Positions 46,920 to 54,433 of a stretch of 64,000 bases of DNA are shown in pieces. The notes beneath the pieces were generated by a model that saw only the letters and a list, made by a program, of their open reading frames with translations, did not search any database and was not told the DNA's origin. Position 1 is the first letter of the stretch. Every line of letters begins with the position of its first letter. The DNA comes from Bacillus sp. HSf4 (lineage in GTDB: Bacteria; Bacillota; Bacilli; Bacillales; Bacillaceae). The stretch lies in assembly GCF_029537375.1 (NCBI RefSeq), contig NZ_CP120679.1, forward strand, positions 3,887,501 to 3,951,500, given 5' to 3'. The translations under genes and the position numbers were made by a program.

Positions 46920-47873
46920 TTAGTTTTGCGACAATTTCTCTGATGCAGCTTTTAAAAATTGTACTTTGCTCCACGCTGTTCCTCCCTGTGCGAGCGGATC
47001 TACGGCATTGACAAATACATGGTCTTCTTTAACTGCCGTGATACTTTTCCAAATTGGATTTTTCTCCAGATCTTTCAGCGCATTCGGCTTATCCGCGTTT
47101 TCATCATCGGAAAATTGAACAAACATATAATCCGGATTCATCTCGCTTAGTTTTTCAAGTGAAATCAGTTCCTGGGCTTTGGCTGCCTTTACTTCGTCCG
47201 GAGCCGTGAATCCGAGCTCACCGTATAAGGTGGAGTTGAAAAACATGTTTTCCGGATAGATAAATACGTTTCCTTGTCTGATGCGAACAACGACAACTTT
47301 TTTATCCTTTACGGTTTTCTCAAATTCGGTTTTTGTTTCTTTTAGGTCTTTCTCATAATCTGAAATGATCTGTTTTGCTTCATCCTCTTTCCCGGTCAGT
47401 TCAGCCAATAGGTTTAAATTGTCTTTCCAGTTGGATGAAACGTGTGTCACAGGAATCGTCGTAGCGATGTTATCAAGCTTTTTCACCACTTTTTCGGGAA
47501 ACTTTGTTGAAGCGAGGATAACATTCGGCTTCAGCTCAAGGATTTTTTCCAGATTCGGTTCGGTTTTTTCACCGATGGCAGTTGCTTGATCCGTGATGCT
47601 TTTAAACAGCTCCGGGAATTTCCCTGAGAAGGAAATCGCACCGGCCGGATGAACATCGAGCAGCTTGGCGTCTTCCATCGATTCCACACTTCCCGTAATG
47701 ACGATTTTGTCAGCCGGGACTTTCACCTTATATGTATGATCGAGGTATTGGATGCTTTTCTCAGCTGATTCGGAGCTCTTTGCATCACCGCTCGCCTTTT
47801 CTTTGCTGTTCCCGCATCCTGCCGCAGCAAAAGCGAAAAGCAGAATCAATATAAAAAACGAAATTTTTTTCAT
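46920..47873 (-). CDS. feuA: Ferri-bacillibactin-binding lipoprotein FeuA
   Basis: 317 residues. A lipoprotein signal peptide is cleaved before Cys20 (FAFAAAGC lipobox), followed by a Ser/Lys linker and a class III binding-protein fold (SIQYLDHTYKVKVPADKIVI at about 44-63, ILASTKFPEKVVKKL, AQGGTAWSKVQFLKAA). It captures ferri-bacillibactin at the cell surface. GGGGGTC lies before ATG at 47873. A Fur box sits upstream, and in B. subtilis Btr activates the operon from this region. Confidence 0.92.
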   Translation of the reverse strand: MKKISFFILILLFAFAAAGCGNSKEKASGDAKSSESAEKSIQYLDHTYKVKVPADKIVITGSVESMEDAKLLDVHPAGAISFSGKFPELFKSITDQATAIGEKTEPNLEKILELKPNVILASTKFPEKVVKKLDNIATTIPVTHVSSNWKDNLNLLAELTGKEDEAKQIISDYEKDLKETKTEFEKTVKDKKVVVVRIRQGNVFIYPENMFFNSTLYGELGFTAPDEVKAAKAQELISLEKLSEMNPDYMFVQFSDDENADKPNALKDLEKNPIWKSITAVKEDHVFVNAVDPLAQGGTAWSKVQFLKAASEKLSQN

Positions 47874-47894
47874 TTACTAAAGACCCCCTGATTT

Positions 47895-47924
47895 AATTGA
47901 TAACTATTATCAATTAAAATTATA
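47895..47924 (-). promoter_or_regulatory. Fur box and -10 element of feuA
   Basis: TGATAAC-T-ATTATCA (47898-47912) matches the 7-1-7 Fur consensus with one change and extends outward as AATTGATAA / TTATCAATT-type symmetry. TATAAT lies at 47919-47924 on the minus strand. The -35 is poor (TGGTGT), consistent with need for an activator such as Btr. Confidence 0.8.
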
Positions 47925-47964
47925 GGAAAGCCTTCTCGATAACACCATGGACAATATCCGGCAA

Positions 47965-49560
47965 TTAAAATGAATTTTTTCCGGACAACAGGCTGGCAGC
48001 CTGGCGAACAATCCGGCCATGGCTGCAGGCGGAATATTCACGCCAAGGATCAGATTTTACTTGATAGACCTGCTGCTGGCGCACAGCCTTCAAGTCCTGC
48101 CACTGAGCCGACTGCTGCATCTGCTGGTAAAATGCCAGTGTTTCCGGCTCCTTGAAAAGAAAGATCATGATGAAATCAGGCTGACAGGCCGCAATCGTTT
48201 CCAGAGAAATCACCCGGTCTGTCGGCTCCTTCAATGAAACTGCCGGCTGAAAGCCCAAGTCGCCAAAGAACACATCACTGACTGAGCGGTTATGAGCGAG
48301 GTAAATATCCTGCTTATGAAGCCGTAAAAACAAAAAGGTCTGTCCCCCGCATCGCGGATCAAGCTGCTTTTTCACCGTTTCCGTCTGCCGCTCATAGGAC
48401 GCCAGCCATTTGCGGGCTTCCGCTTCTTCATTCAGATGTGAAGCCGTCAGCATGAAATGTGTCCTCCAGTCTTCCTCTGAGGGGAGATAGATGACATCGG
48501 TTATCTGATCCAGCTGCTCACGTTCTTCTTTTGAGACGCTGTCCATGCTGATGATCAGCTCCGGGGCGGCCTCGCACAATGTGCTCAAGTTTTCCTCCCA
48601 TGGTTCATGGTAGCGGTATGCGCTGAGATGCACCGGAATATCCGCGGCATAATGCTTATAATAATAGGATGTCCACTTCGGGTGCAGCGGGGCGGCATAA
48701 GGTATGAGATGGAGCGGAATGAGCTGTCCGATCGTGTTCTGTCCGTAAGCGGCCAATTTCCTGCGCCTTTTTTTCATGTAAACCGTCGGCGATAAACCGG
48801 TGTGCTTTTTAAATGTGCGGCTGAAATAAAATTCATCCTGGTAGCCTGTTTGACCTGCAATTTCCCTCAGTTTGTAACTGGATTTGGCCATCAGCTGTTT
48901 CGCTTTGGTCATCCTCATTTCCGTGATGAACTCGGTCACGCTTTGCCCGTACAGCTTTTTGAATGTTTCGCTGTAATGCTTCGCGCTGATTCCGGCCATT
49001 TGCGCCAGCTGGTCGAGGGTGATGTGAGCATCTGAATGGGCTTGAATATATTCCTTTGTTTTGGCGATTGCTGATGCCGTATCTGCGGGATGAACCAGTT
49101 TTGCAGAGTAGATGTCGTATAGAAGAAGCTGCAGTTCAGCCTGGCACTTCATCTCCTGAAGCCCCGAAGAGGCCGACCATAAAGCGTGAAGTTCCTGAAG
49201 ACGGGAAGCAAGATTTCCGACCGGATGAACATTCATCATCTGCAGATCGGAAAAGACGTCGGGATTCGTGTCCGCCACCAGTGTTTGCCGCTGTTCGTCA
49301 CAAACATACGCCTGCAGCCTGATGAGATACATACTGATTTCATCCGATGAAGCCGTAATCCCGAACGTTTCATAAGGCGGGCAAATATAAAGCGTTTCTT
49401 TGTGAAGCGGACTTCCCGCCGTTTGAATGTCGATTCTTCCTTCTCCCTTTAAAAGAAATATAAAGACGAAAGAATCAGCAAGCTGCTGTTCATTTGGAAG
49501 GTCGCCGGTTTTTTTGATATGTTCGATTTGGACGAGACGATAGATATACGAGGATTTCAT
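47965..49560 (-). CDS. btr: AraC-type activator Btr with binding-protein domain
   Basis: 532 residues. Domains in order: cupin-like N-terminal part (about 1-140); AraC double helix-turn-helix (about 165-265, ITLDQLAQMAGISAKHYSET and LREIAGQTGYQDEFYFSRTF); and a class III periplasmic-binding-like domain (about 275-530, related to FeuA). B. subtilis Btr binds ferri-bacillibactin and activates feuABC. The start at 49560 (MKSSYIYRLV) follows AAAGGCGG; the open frame to 49755 is noncoding by appearance. It is 91 bases upstream of feuA, in the same direction. Confidence 0.93.
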   Translation of the reverse strand: MKSSYIYRLVQIEHIKKTGDLPNEQQLADSFVFIFLLKGEGRIDIQTAGSPLHKETLYICPPYETFGITASSDEISMYLIRLQAYVCDEQRQTLVADTNPDVFSDLQMMNVHPVGNLASRLQELHALWSASSGLQEMKCQAELQLLLYDIYSAKLVHPADTASAIAKTKEYIQAHSDAHITLDQLAQMAGISAKHYSETFKKLYGQSVTEFITEMRMTKAKQLMAKSSYKLREIAGQTGYQDEFYFSRTFKKHTGLSPTVYMKKRRRKLAAYGQNTIGQLIPLHLIPYAAPLHPKWTSYYYKHYAADIPVHLSAYRYHEPWEENLSTLCEAAPELIISMDSVSKEEREQLDQITDVIYLPSEEDWRTHFMLTASHLNEEAEARKWLASYERQTETVKKQLDPRCGGQTFLFLRLHKQDIYLAHNRSVSDVFFGDLGFQPAVSLKEPTDRVISLETIAACQPDFIMIFLFKEPETLAFYQQMQQSAQWQDLKAVRQQQVYQVKSDPWREYSACSHGRIVRQAASLLSGKNSF

Positions 49561-49880
49561 GGAAAACCGCCTTTCTAAAAACCAATCAAATATCATCCTG
49601 AAAATAAAAAAGCCCCCCTGAACAAAATATGGTAAATTGGTTGCGGACAAGCCTACAAAATACCAGTTTGCGAGGTGCATTTTCACAGTCAAATATAGCT
49701 GAATTTGCTTCTTACGATTTACTATAACACAATCTTTTTTTTTGTGGAATAACATATGCAGACCATTGGCGTTCTTTAAAATATATTTAAAAATTTATAT
49801 TTATCATTCCAATCATCTTTTCACTCGTGTATAAAAGAAATGTATTCATCATCCATTTTTGAAAGGTGTGAACCAGCATA
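49561..49880. other. Divergent intergenic region btr / DUF5362-like gene
   Basis: About 320 AT-rich bases that should hold both promoters. No Fur box, palindrome or small ORF with a ribosome site was recognised. Confidence 0.5.
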
Positions 49881-50261
49881 TTGGAAATTTCGGAAGTCAT
49901 GAAAAAATATCTTCAGACAATCGCTAAGTGGGGAAAACCGACGGGCGTCTTGATGATCATCGCCGGCGGCCTTTTTGCATTATTCGGCCTGCCTTTATAT
50001 GTCATCGGCTCAGTCCCCGGAATTTTGTTAATTGTTTCGGGAACCTTTTTGTTTAAATCCGCGGACGCCGCTGCGAAAATAAGGGAAAAACCGGCGGCGG
50101 AAATGAGCGAAGCTTTTTTGGAGCACTACGCTAAGTTTCTGAAGTGGCAGTTGTTCCACCTCATCGCAGCCATTGTAATCATTCTATTGATCATTTTCGC
50201 TTTTCTGATTCTTGTGGTGATGGGGGTCATGACTGAGCTTCACTTCAGGACACAGCTATAA
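49881..50261 (+). CDS. DUF5362-like membrane protein (YwnC-like)
   Basis: 126 residues. A short amphipathic start is followed by two closely spaced hydrophobic helices (about 22-60) and a last strong helix (about 95-118). It resembles the DUF5362 family and has the length and place of B. subtilis ywnC, beside ywnB. Function is unknown. The start is uncertain: TTG at 49881 with AAAGGTG upstream, or ATG at 49899. Confidence 0.65.
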   Translation: MEISEVMKKYLQTIAKWGKPTGVLMIIAGGLFALFGLPLYVIGSVPGILLIVSGTFLFKSADAAAKIREKPAAEMSEAFLEHYAKFLKWQLFHLIAAIVIILLIIFAFLILVVMGVMTELHFRTQL

Positions 50262-50262
50262 G

Positions 50263-50291
50263 ATAAAACGGCCTTTAGTCAGGCCGTTTTA
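50263..50291. terminator. Bidirectional terminator between the DUF5362-like gene and ywnB
   Basis: Stem AAAACGGCC / GGCCGTTTT with a loop of about seven bases and T-rich flanks on both strands. Confidence 0.85.
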
Positions 50292-50933
50292 TTATTCCGC
50301 TTCACCGACAACAGTGAAACGTTCATTGATATGTTCGCCTTTTTCAGCTTCATCGACAACTGCAATGGCGTAGTCTGCATAACTGACATAGCTTTCGCCG
50401 GCGGTGTTGACAATCAAGTTTTCCCGGCCTTTTTTGTATGCCCCCGTCCGTTTTCCTTCCGGATTGAAGAAGGCCGCCGGACTGATGAATGTCCATTTCA
50501 ACCCGTTCGCTTCTTTTAAATCCTCAAGATTTTGACCTTGATTTTTTGCCGTTGGCCAGTATTCTTTAGGGAAGTCAGGCGTCTCATAAAGCCGGGTTGT
50601 TTTTTCTTCATCGACATAAAGGCTGCCCGCTCCTCCAACGACGATTAATCTCGTTTCAGGAACGTGCTGAAACAGTTCGATCAGCTTTCTTCCCGCTTCA
50701 ACATGTAGATGCTCCTGCCCCGGGGCCGCTCCAAATGCGTTGACGACAACATCAAGGTCTCTGATATCGTCAGGTGTCAGAGCAAAAACGTCTTTTTCAA
50801 TGACGGCTGCTCCGCTTTGTGCGATCTTGGATGCGTTTCTGACAATTGCCGTCACGTCATGTCCCCTTTCCGCCGCTTCTTTTAAAATCAGGCTGCCCGC
50901 TTTGCCGCTTGCTCCGATAATACCGATTTTCAT
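50292..50933 (-). CDS. ywnB: NAD(P)-binding oxidoreductase-like protein YwnB
   Basis: 213 residues with a Rossmann GASGKAG loop at residues 7-13 and an atypical-SDR (NmrA/BVR-like) layout: VVNAFGAAPGQEHLHV, LIVVGGAGSLYVDE, KNQGQNLEDLKEANGLKWTF. The substrate is unknown. ATG at 50933 follows GGAGG by nine bases. A 19-bp inverted repeat like that at the ywnA promoter lies 24 bases upstream, suggesting control by the Rrf2-type regulator YwnA. Confidence 0.85.
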   Translation of the reverse strand: MKIGIIGASGKAGSLILKEAAERGHDVTAIVRNASKIAQSGAAVIEKDVFALTPDDIRDLDVVVNAFGAAPGQEHLHVEAGRKLIELFQHVPETRLIVVGGAGSLYVDEEKTTRLYETPDFPKEYWPTAKNQGQNLEDLKEANGLKWTFISPAAFFNPEGKRTGAYKKGRENLIVNTAGESYVSYADYAIAVVDEAEKGEHINERFTVVGEAE

Positions 50934-50956
50934 GATAAATACCTCCATTTTTCTTT

Positions 50957-50975
50957 TGTAACTTATTTTGTTACA
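50957..50975. promoter_or_regulatory. Inverted repeat upstream of ywnB, candidate YwnA operator
   Basis: TGTAACTTATTTTGTTACA, i.e. TGTAA-N9-TTACA. It shares the same arms and spacing as the site at 51421-51439. Confidence 0.65.
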
Positions 50976-51002
50976 TGTAAGCGGTGAAAAATCATCTCTT
51001 GT

Positions 51003-51404
51003 TTAAAAGAGATGAGTTAATACGTCTTTAAGAGACTTGCTCGCCAATTCATTCTCCATCGCCTGCTGGACGCTGTGAAATGTTTGGTCAAGCGTTGCTT
51101 GAATTTGCTTGCCGACCGGGCAGTTTGGATTCGGTTTTTCATGAATCGCAAATAGCTCTTCCTGCGGTTGAACCGCCCGATAAATATCCAGGAGCGAAAT
51201 TTCTGCGGGATCTCTTTTCAAGCTTGCTCCGGCTACTCCGGGCCGCGACGAAAGAATATCAGCTTTTTTCAGCTGACTGATCATGCGCCTGATCACAACC
51301 GGATTTGTATTGACGCTGGCTGCGATCATTTCTGAAGATTCCCGCGGATTCGCTGCGATCAAGGACAAAATATGAATGGCCACTGAAAGACGGGTGTTTA
51401 CCAT
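51003..51404 (-). CDS. ywnA: Rrf2-family transcriptional regulator YwnA
   Basis: 133 residues with the Rrf2 winged helix-turn-helix (about 8-65: SVAIHILSLIAANPRESSEM, NPVVIRRMISQLKKADIL, SRPGVAGASLKRDPAEISL). A single cysteine is visible (NCPVGKQ), and the three-Cys iron-sulfur set is absent, so it is not an FeS sensor of the IscR kind. It probably represses itself and ywnB through matching inverted repeats. The promoter upstream is perfect consensus. Confidence 0.9.
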   Translation of the reverse strand: MVNTRLSVAIHILSLIAANPRESSEMIAASVNTNPVVIRRMISQLKKADILSSRPGVAGASLKRDPAEISLLDIYRAVQPQEELFAIHEKPNPNCPVGKQIQATLDQTFHSVQQAMENELASKSLKDVLTHLF

Positions 51405-51420
51405 ATGATTTCACCACCGA

Positions 51421-51456
51421 TGTAATAATTATAGTTACAGGTATATTTTTTGTCAA
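51421..51456 (-). promoter_or_regulatory. ywnA promoter with overlapping operator
   Basis: Minus strand TTGACA (51451-51456), 17-base spacer, TATAAT (51428-51433), a full consensus sigma-A promoter. The inverted repeat TGTAATAATTATAGTTACA (51421-51439) covers the -10 element. Strong promoter plus overlapping dyad suggests tight repression by YwnA. Confidence 0.8.
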
Positions 51457-51557
51457 CTCCTATCTTATACTTTCTTTTTTCTAGAATAAACAGTTATTTT
51501 CTTTTGAAACCTATTCGTCTCACCATTCGTACCTATACTAGAAGGGAGTGTTTTCCA

Positions 51558-51941
51558 ATGAAAGATATCCAGGAAGGAAAAGCGGCCATCCAAAGCCGGC
51601 TTGAACCGGATGAAGAAGTGAAGGCATCCATTCTTTGCACTTATAATGCGAAAATGTACGCTCATGCCTCGCCTTACAGAGGCATTCTTGCGGCGACGGA
51701 CAAACGGCTGCTGTTTTACTCTTCCCTGTTTGGGTCGCCATTTTTCCTTGACATCCGCTATGATGCGATTTCATCTTTCCGCCGTGAGAAAGGGCTTGTG
51801 ACACGCGGAGAGCATATTGTGGTGATGAACGCCGGAGAACGGGAAGCTTTTCAATATTTTAACGGGTGTGATCATTTAGACACGTTTATCAAAGCCGTAC
51901 AAAAGTTGGACCGGCTTCCCCAACATATCATGCACGTTTAA
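51558..51941 (+). CDS. Small bacterial PH-domain protein
   Basis: 127 residues, starting MKDIQEGKAAIQSRLEPDEE. The pattern ASPYRGILAATDKRLLFYSS followed by short strands (DIRYDAISSFRREKGLVTRG, HIVVMNAG) and a C-terminal helix (DHLDTFIKAVQKL) is that of bacterial PH-like (YvbH/YokE-type) domains. The role is unknown. Start chosen because AAGGGAG lies nine bases before 51558. The upstream open frame overlaps the ywnA control region. Confidence 0.75.
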   Translation: MKDIQEGKAAIQSRLEPDEEVKASILCTYNAKMYAHASPYRGILAATDKRLLFYSSLFGSPFFLDIRYDAISSFRREKGLVTRGEHIVVMNAGEREAFQYFNGCDHLDTFIKAVQKLDRLPQHIMHV

Positions 51942-51990
51942 AGCCGTCGGGGGCTTTCCTCCCCGACTTTCCGCTTCCATCTGGACAACG

Positions 51991-52470
51991 CTAATGGTTG
52001 GTTTCATACTTTTCCCCATACTTCAGCACTTGATAAATCGCCATGCCGTCTGAAAGATGATTTTCTGAATATCTCACAGGAATCAGAGCAAACACTAAGT
52101 AATAGGTTGAAAAATAAACAAACTGATAGAGAAAAATACTTTCTGCCAAAATATCATGTATGATCAGCGAATTCACAATAAAGATAGACGCCAAATTAAA
52201 TATGGCCCCTCCCGCATAAATCAGCGCATGTGTATACCGGTTATCATATTTTAAATCACTGTAATTGCAAAATGAATCCATAAAATAAATGCTCCTGATC
52301 TGAATCACCCCTATCTTGATCAGCTTCTTTCCCATCCCGACCTCCAGATCAGGCTTGCCTCCAAAAATCAGCACCATAAAACTGTGGCCAAGGGCGTGAA
52401 GGACAGAGACAGCGGGAAAGACGAGCAAAAAAGACCAAAAGAATGTGATGATATCGCGAAATCCAAACAT
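51991..52470 (-). CDS. M50-like integral membrane protein lacking catalytic Glu
   Basis: 159 residues with about four hydrophobic segments. The layout is that of M50 (site-2-protease-like) proteins: LHALGHSFMVLIFGGKP near residue 25, then a second motif SENHLSDGMAIYQVL near residues 135-149 with the Asp ligand retained. The expected HExxH is HALGH, so the general base glutamate is replaced by alanine. I infer a non-proteolytic relative. The start at 52470 follows AAAGGGTGG. The open frame extends to 52563, into the palindrome beside the IS. Confidence 0.6.
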   Translation of the reverse strand: MFGFRDIITFFWSFLLVFPAVSVLHALGHSFMVLIFGGKPDLEVGMGKKLIKIGVIQIRSIYFMDSFCNYSDLKYDNRYTHALIYAGGAIFNLASIFIVNSLIIHDILAESIFLYQFVYFSTYYLVFALIPVRYSENHLSDGMAIYQVLKYGEKYETNH

Positions 52471-52551
52471 CAAACCACCCTTTCTTCTGCAAATGTTTTT
52501 TAAACTTTTCCTCCCGCTTCTTTTTTTAAACCTCGGGATACACACAGAAAA

Positions 52552-52574
52552 GGAAGCAAACATTGTTTGCTTCC
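52552..52574. repeat. Palindromic target duplication, left copy
   Basis: A 23-bp palindrome with core GCAAACATTGTTTGC and arms GGAA/TTCC. It is identical to 54133-54155 on the other side of the IS, so it reads as a direct target duplication. Confidence 0.8.
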
Positions 52575-54132
52575 CAGCTTGTAGAGAAACCCATGTTTTT
52601 CTACAAGCTTTTTGTTTTAAATAGGTTTTGATATGTTTTTCTTCTTACAAAGAAACAGAAAAAGGCCTCCCACACTCCTAGCCTAGCTTCGCTAGGTGTG
52701 TGGCAATCTTCTTCATATTCTGGCAGGTAGCTGTGAGGAGAACTTGTTCCGTCACATTCCGTTTTCCCCTCAACCGGCAGTAGCGAAGCCCATGCAGCTG
52801 TTTTGAATCTGCAAAGCTTCGCTCTATTTTTTCTTTTCTTTTTTTGTAGAGGTTTTTTCCTGAGGCAGTCAAACGATTTTCCCTGACCTTTTCTTTATGA
52901 TCCTCCCATATGTGTCTTGAAACGACCTTCTGATGGTTTTTAGATCGTGTACAGCTCTCAAGCAGAGGACATGAAGCGCATTTTTCAGGATTTGATTTAT
53001 AAAACCTGTAGCCTTTTCGATCGGTTGTGGAGTAAAAAAGTGTTTGTCCGTTTGGACAAATGTACTGATCTTTTTCATTGTCGTATTGAAACTTCCATTT
53101 AGGAAACAAACCTTTTTTAGGATGAAAGCGTCTGTGGGCAATGACGCCAAAAATATGGCGGTCGGAAAGCCCTTTACAGATTGGTGTTGTTAAATAGCCG
53201 GAATCCAGAGCGACGGCTTCAACTTGAAAACCAAATCGTCCGATTTGGTGATCTAAACGATCAAGATAAGGTGCAGAATCATGGACATTGCCAGGTGTTA
53301 CATAGACATCGGTGATGATATTGTATTTCATATCCGTTGTTCGATGATCCAAATAGAAAAAACCTTCAGGTTTATTTTCACGGTAAAGATAGCCGCTTTC
53401 GGGATCGGTGGTACTGTGGCGAATTTCTTTTTTAGCTTTCACCTCCTCTTTGGCTTTTAAAGACTTTTTTCCGTGCGCCTCTCGATCTTCTTGCACGGCT
53501 TCATCCAAGTCCTTTATATAGTTTTGTGTATCCTGTTCAATTGTTTTCCTCGTATATTTATGCTTGTTGGCGTTGGCTTTGAGATGGGTTGAATCGGTAA
53601 AAAGGACACGCCCGCCAACCATTTCGTGATTGATGGCTTGAAGGACAATTTCATCAAAAATATCTTGGAAAATGGTTGTATCTTTGAAACGAGTGCGTCG
53701 GTTCCAACTGATCGTTGAATGATGAGGAACTGGATCATTGATATTTAATCCTAAAAACCATCTGTAGGCCATATTGTAGTAAATTTCTTTTTCGAGCTGT
53801 CTTTCTGAACGGATACCGTACAGGTATCCGATAAACATCATTTTGAATAAAATCAATGGATCGAGAGATGGCCGGCCATTATTCTCACTGTAGTAAGGCT
53901 TAACCTTTTCAATAATGAACGAGAAATCTATGTATTTGTCAATTTTGCGTAGCAGATGATCCTCTTCAACAAGTTGATCAAGCAATACGAATTCGGCTTC
54001 GTTTTGAGAAGAATTTCTGGTGTAGAACATTAGCAAAACACCTTCCTTTTAAGTCCTTTTCTTTATTATAAAATGAAGAAATGGATGATTTAAGGAAAAA
54101 ATAAAAGACTGTCGAGATTTTCTCGACAGTCT
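52575..54132 (-). mobile_element. IS1182-type insertion sequence, 1558 bp
   Basis: Bounded by 23-bp identical palindromes. The left end reads CAGCTTGTAGAGAAA inward and the right end, reverse complemented, CAGACTGTCGAGAAA: 12 of 15 identical. Each end is itself a hairpin (AGCTTGTAGA / TCTACAAGCT; AGACTGTCGAGA / TCTCGACAGTCT). One intact transposase gene fills the interior. The ends are defined by eye from the duplication and symmetry. Confidence 0.85.
52678..54030 (-). CDS. IS1182-family transposase
   Basis: About 450 residues and apparently intact. It has an N-terminal helix-turn-helix region with PYYSENNGRPSLDPLILFKM, typical of IS1182/IS5-like enzymes. The DDE residues are the first Asp in LFTDSTHLKANANK, the second in VALDSGY, and the Glu in KKRKEKIERSFADSKQLHGL. 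A CPNGQTLFY / C-x2-C zinc-like segment precedes the last motif. ATG at 54030 follows AAGGAAGGTG; a TTG at 54036 is also open. Confidence 0.92.
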   Translation of the reverse strand: MFYTRNSSQNEAEFVLLDQLVEEDHLLRKIDKYIDFSFIIEKVKPYYSENNGRPSLDPLILFKMMFIGYLYGIRSERQLEKEIYYNMAYRWFLGLNINDPVPHHSTISWNRRTRFKDTTIFQDIFDEIVLQAINHEMVGGRVLFTDSTHLKANANKHKYTRKTIEQDTQNYIKDLDEAVQEDREAHGKKSLKAKEEVKAKKEIRHSTTDPESGYLYRENKPEGFFYLDHRTTDMKYNIITDVYVTPGNVHDSAPYLDRLDHQIGRFGFQVEAVALDSGYLTTPICKGLSDRHIFGVIAHRRFHPKKGLFPKWKFQYDNEKDQYICPNGQTLFYSTTDRKGYRFYKSNPEKCASCPLLESCTRSKNHQKVVSRHIWEDHKEKVRENRLTASGKNLYKKRKEKIERSFADSKQLHGLRYCRLRGKRNVTEQVLLTATCQNMKKIATHLAKLG

Positions 54133-54155
54133 GGGAAGCAAACATTGTTTGCTTC
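54133..54155. repeat. Palindromic target duplication, right copy
   Basis: Same 23-bp palindrome as at 52552-52574, directly abutting the IS right end. Confidence 0.8.
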
Positions 54156-54164
54156 CTCCAGATT

Positions 54165-54206
54165 GTGACAAAATCGTAAAACGGTTTAAAGTTTTACGAT
54201 TTTGTC
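54165..54206. repeat. Perfect 17-bp hairpin next to repeat copy B
   Basis: TGACAAAATCGTAAAAC / GTTTTACGATTTTGTCA with an eight-base loop. It stands between the IS target palindrome and the outer arm of repeat copy B. It could end transcription in either direction, although no long T-run follows. Confidence 0.7.
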
Positions 54207-54208
54207 AT

Positions 54209-54423
54209 CCTTTCAGCGTGACCCTCAACCCTTGCAGTCTAGGAAGGGCGAGCATCGGAGCAGACTTTCACAGGATGTGATGACGGCGGCGTTCAGGCAG
54301 GACGCCTGCACAATAGCCGTCGATCCTCGTTATTATTATTCGTGAGCACCGACTTAACAGGCCTGACAACGAATGCGAGGGTTTGTCGACACGCTGAAGG
54401 AGCAAACATTGTTTGCTTCCTCC
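54209..54423 (-). repeat. Dispersed structured repeat, copy B (about 190 bp plus side hairpin)
   Basis: The outer arms pair as CCTTTCAGCGTG ... CACGCTGAAGG, with a further inner match of CAACCCT with AGGGTTTG, closing a fold of about 190 bases. The reverse complement matches copy A at 20382-20546. The neighbouring hairpin differs in its stem (core GCAAACATTGTTTGC here, AAGAGTA/TACTCTT in copy A) but pairs perfectly in both. From memory, the B. subtilis genome description mentions a dispersed intergenic repeat of about 190 bp; this may be its relative. Confidence 0.8.
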
Positions 54424-54433
54424 TGAACCGGTT

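Larger units (their letters stand above)
54037..54433. other. Noncoding region right of the transposase gene
   Basis: This holds the IS right end (to 54132), the second target palindrome, a perfect 17-bp hairpin, the full-length repeat copy B and a third copy of the GCAAACATTGTTTGC palindrome (54401-54415). No coding sequence is seen. Confidence 0.75.

Noticed and set aside
52678..54030. Transposase as a frameshifted or decayed gene
   Set aside because: The frame is uninterrupted, all three DDE residues are present and both ends are intact, so the element looks recent and possibly active.
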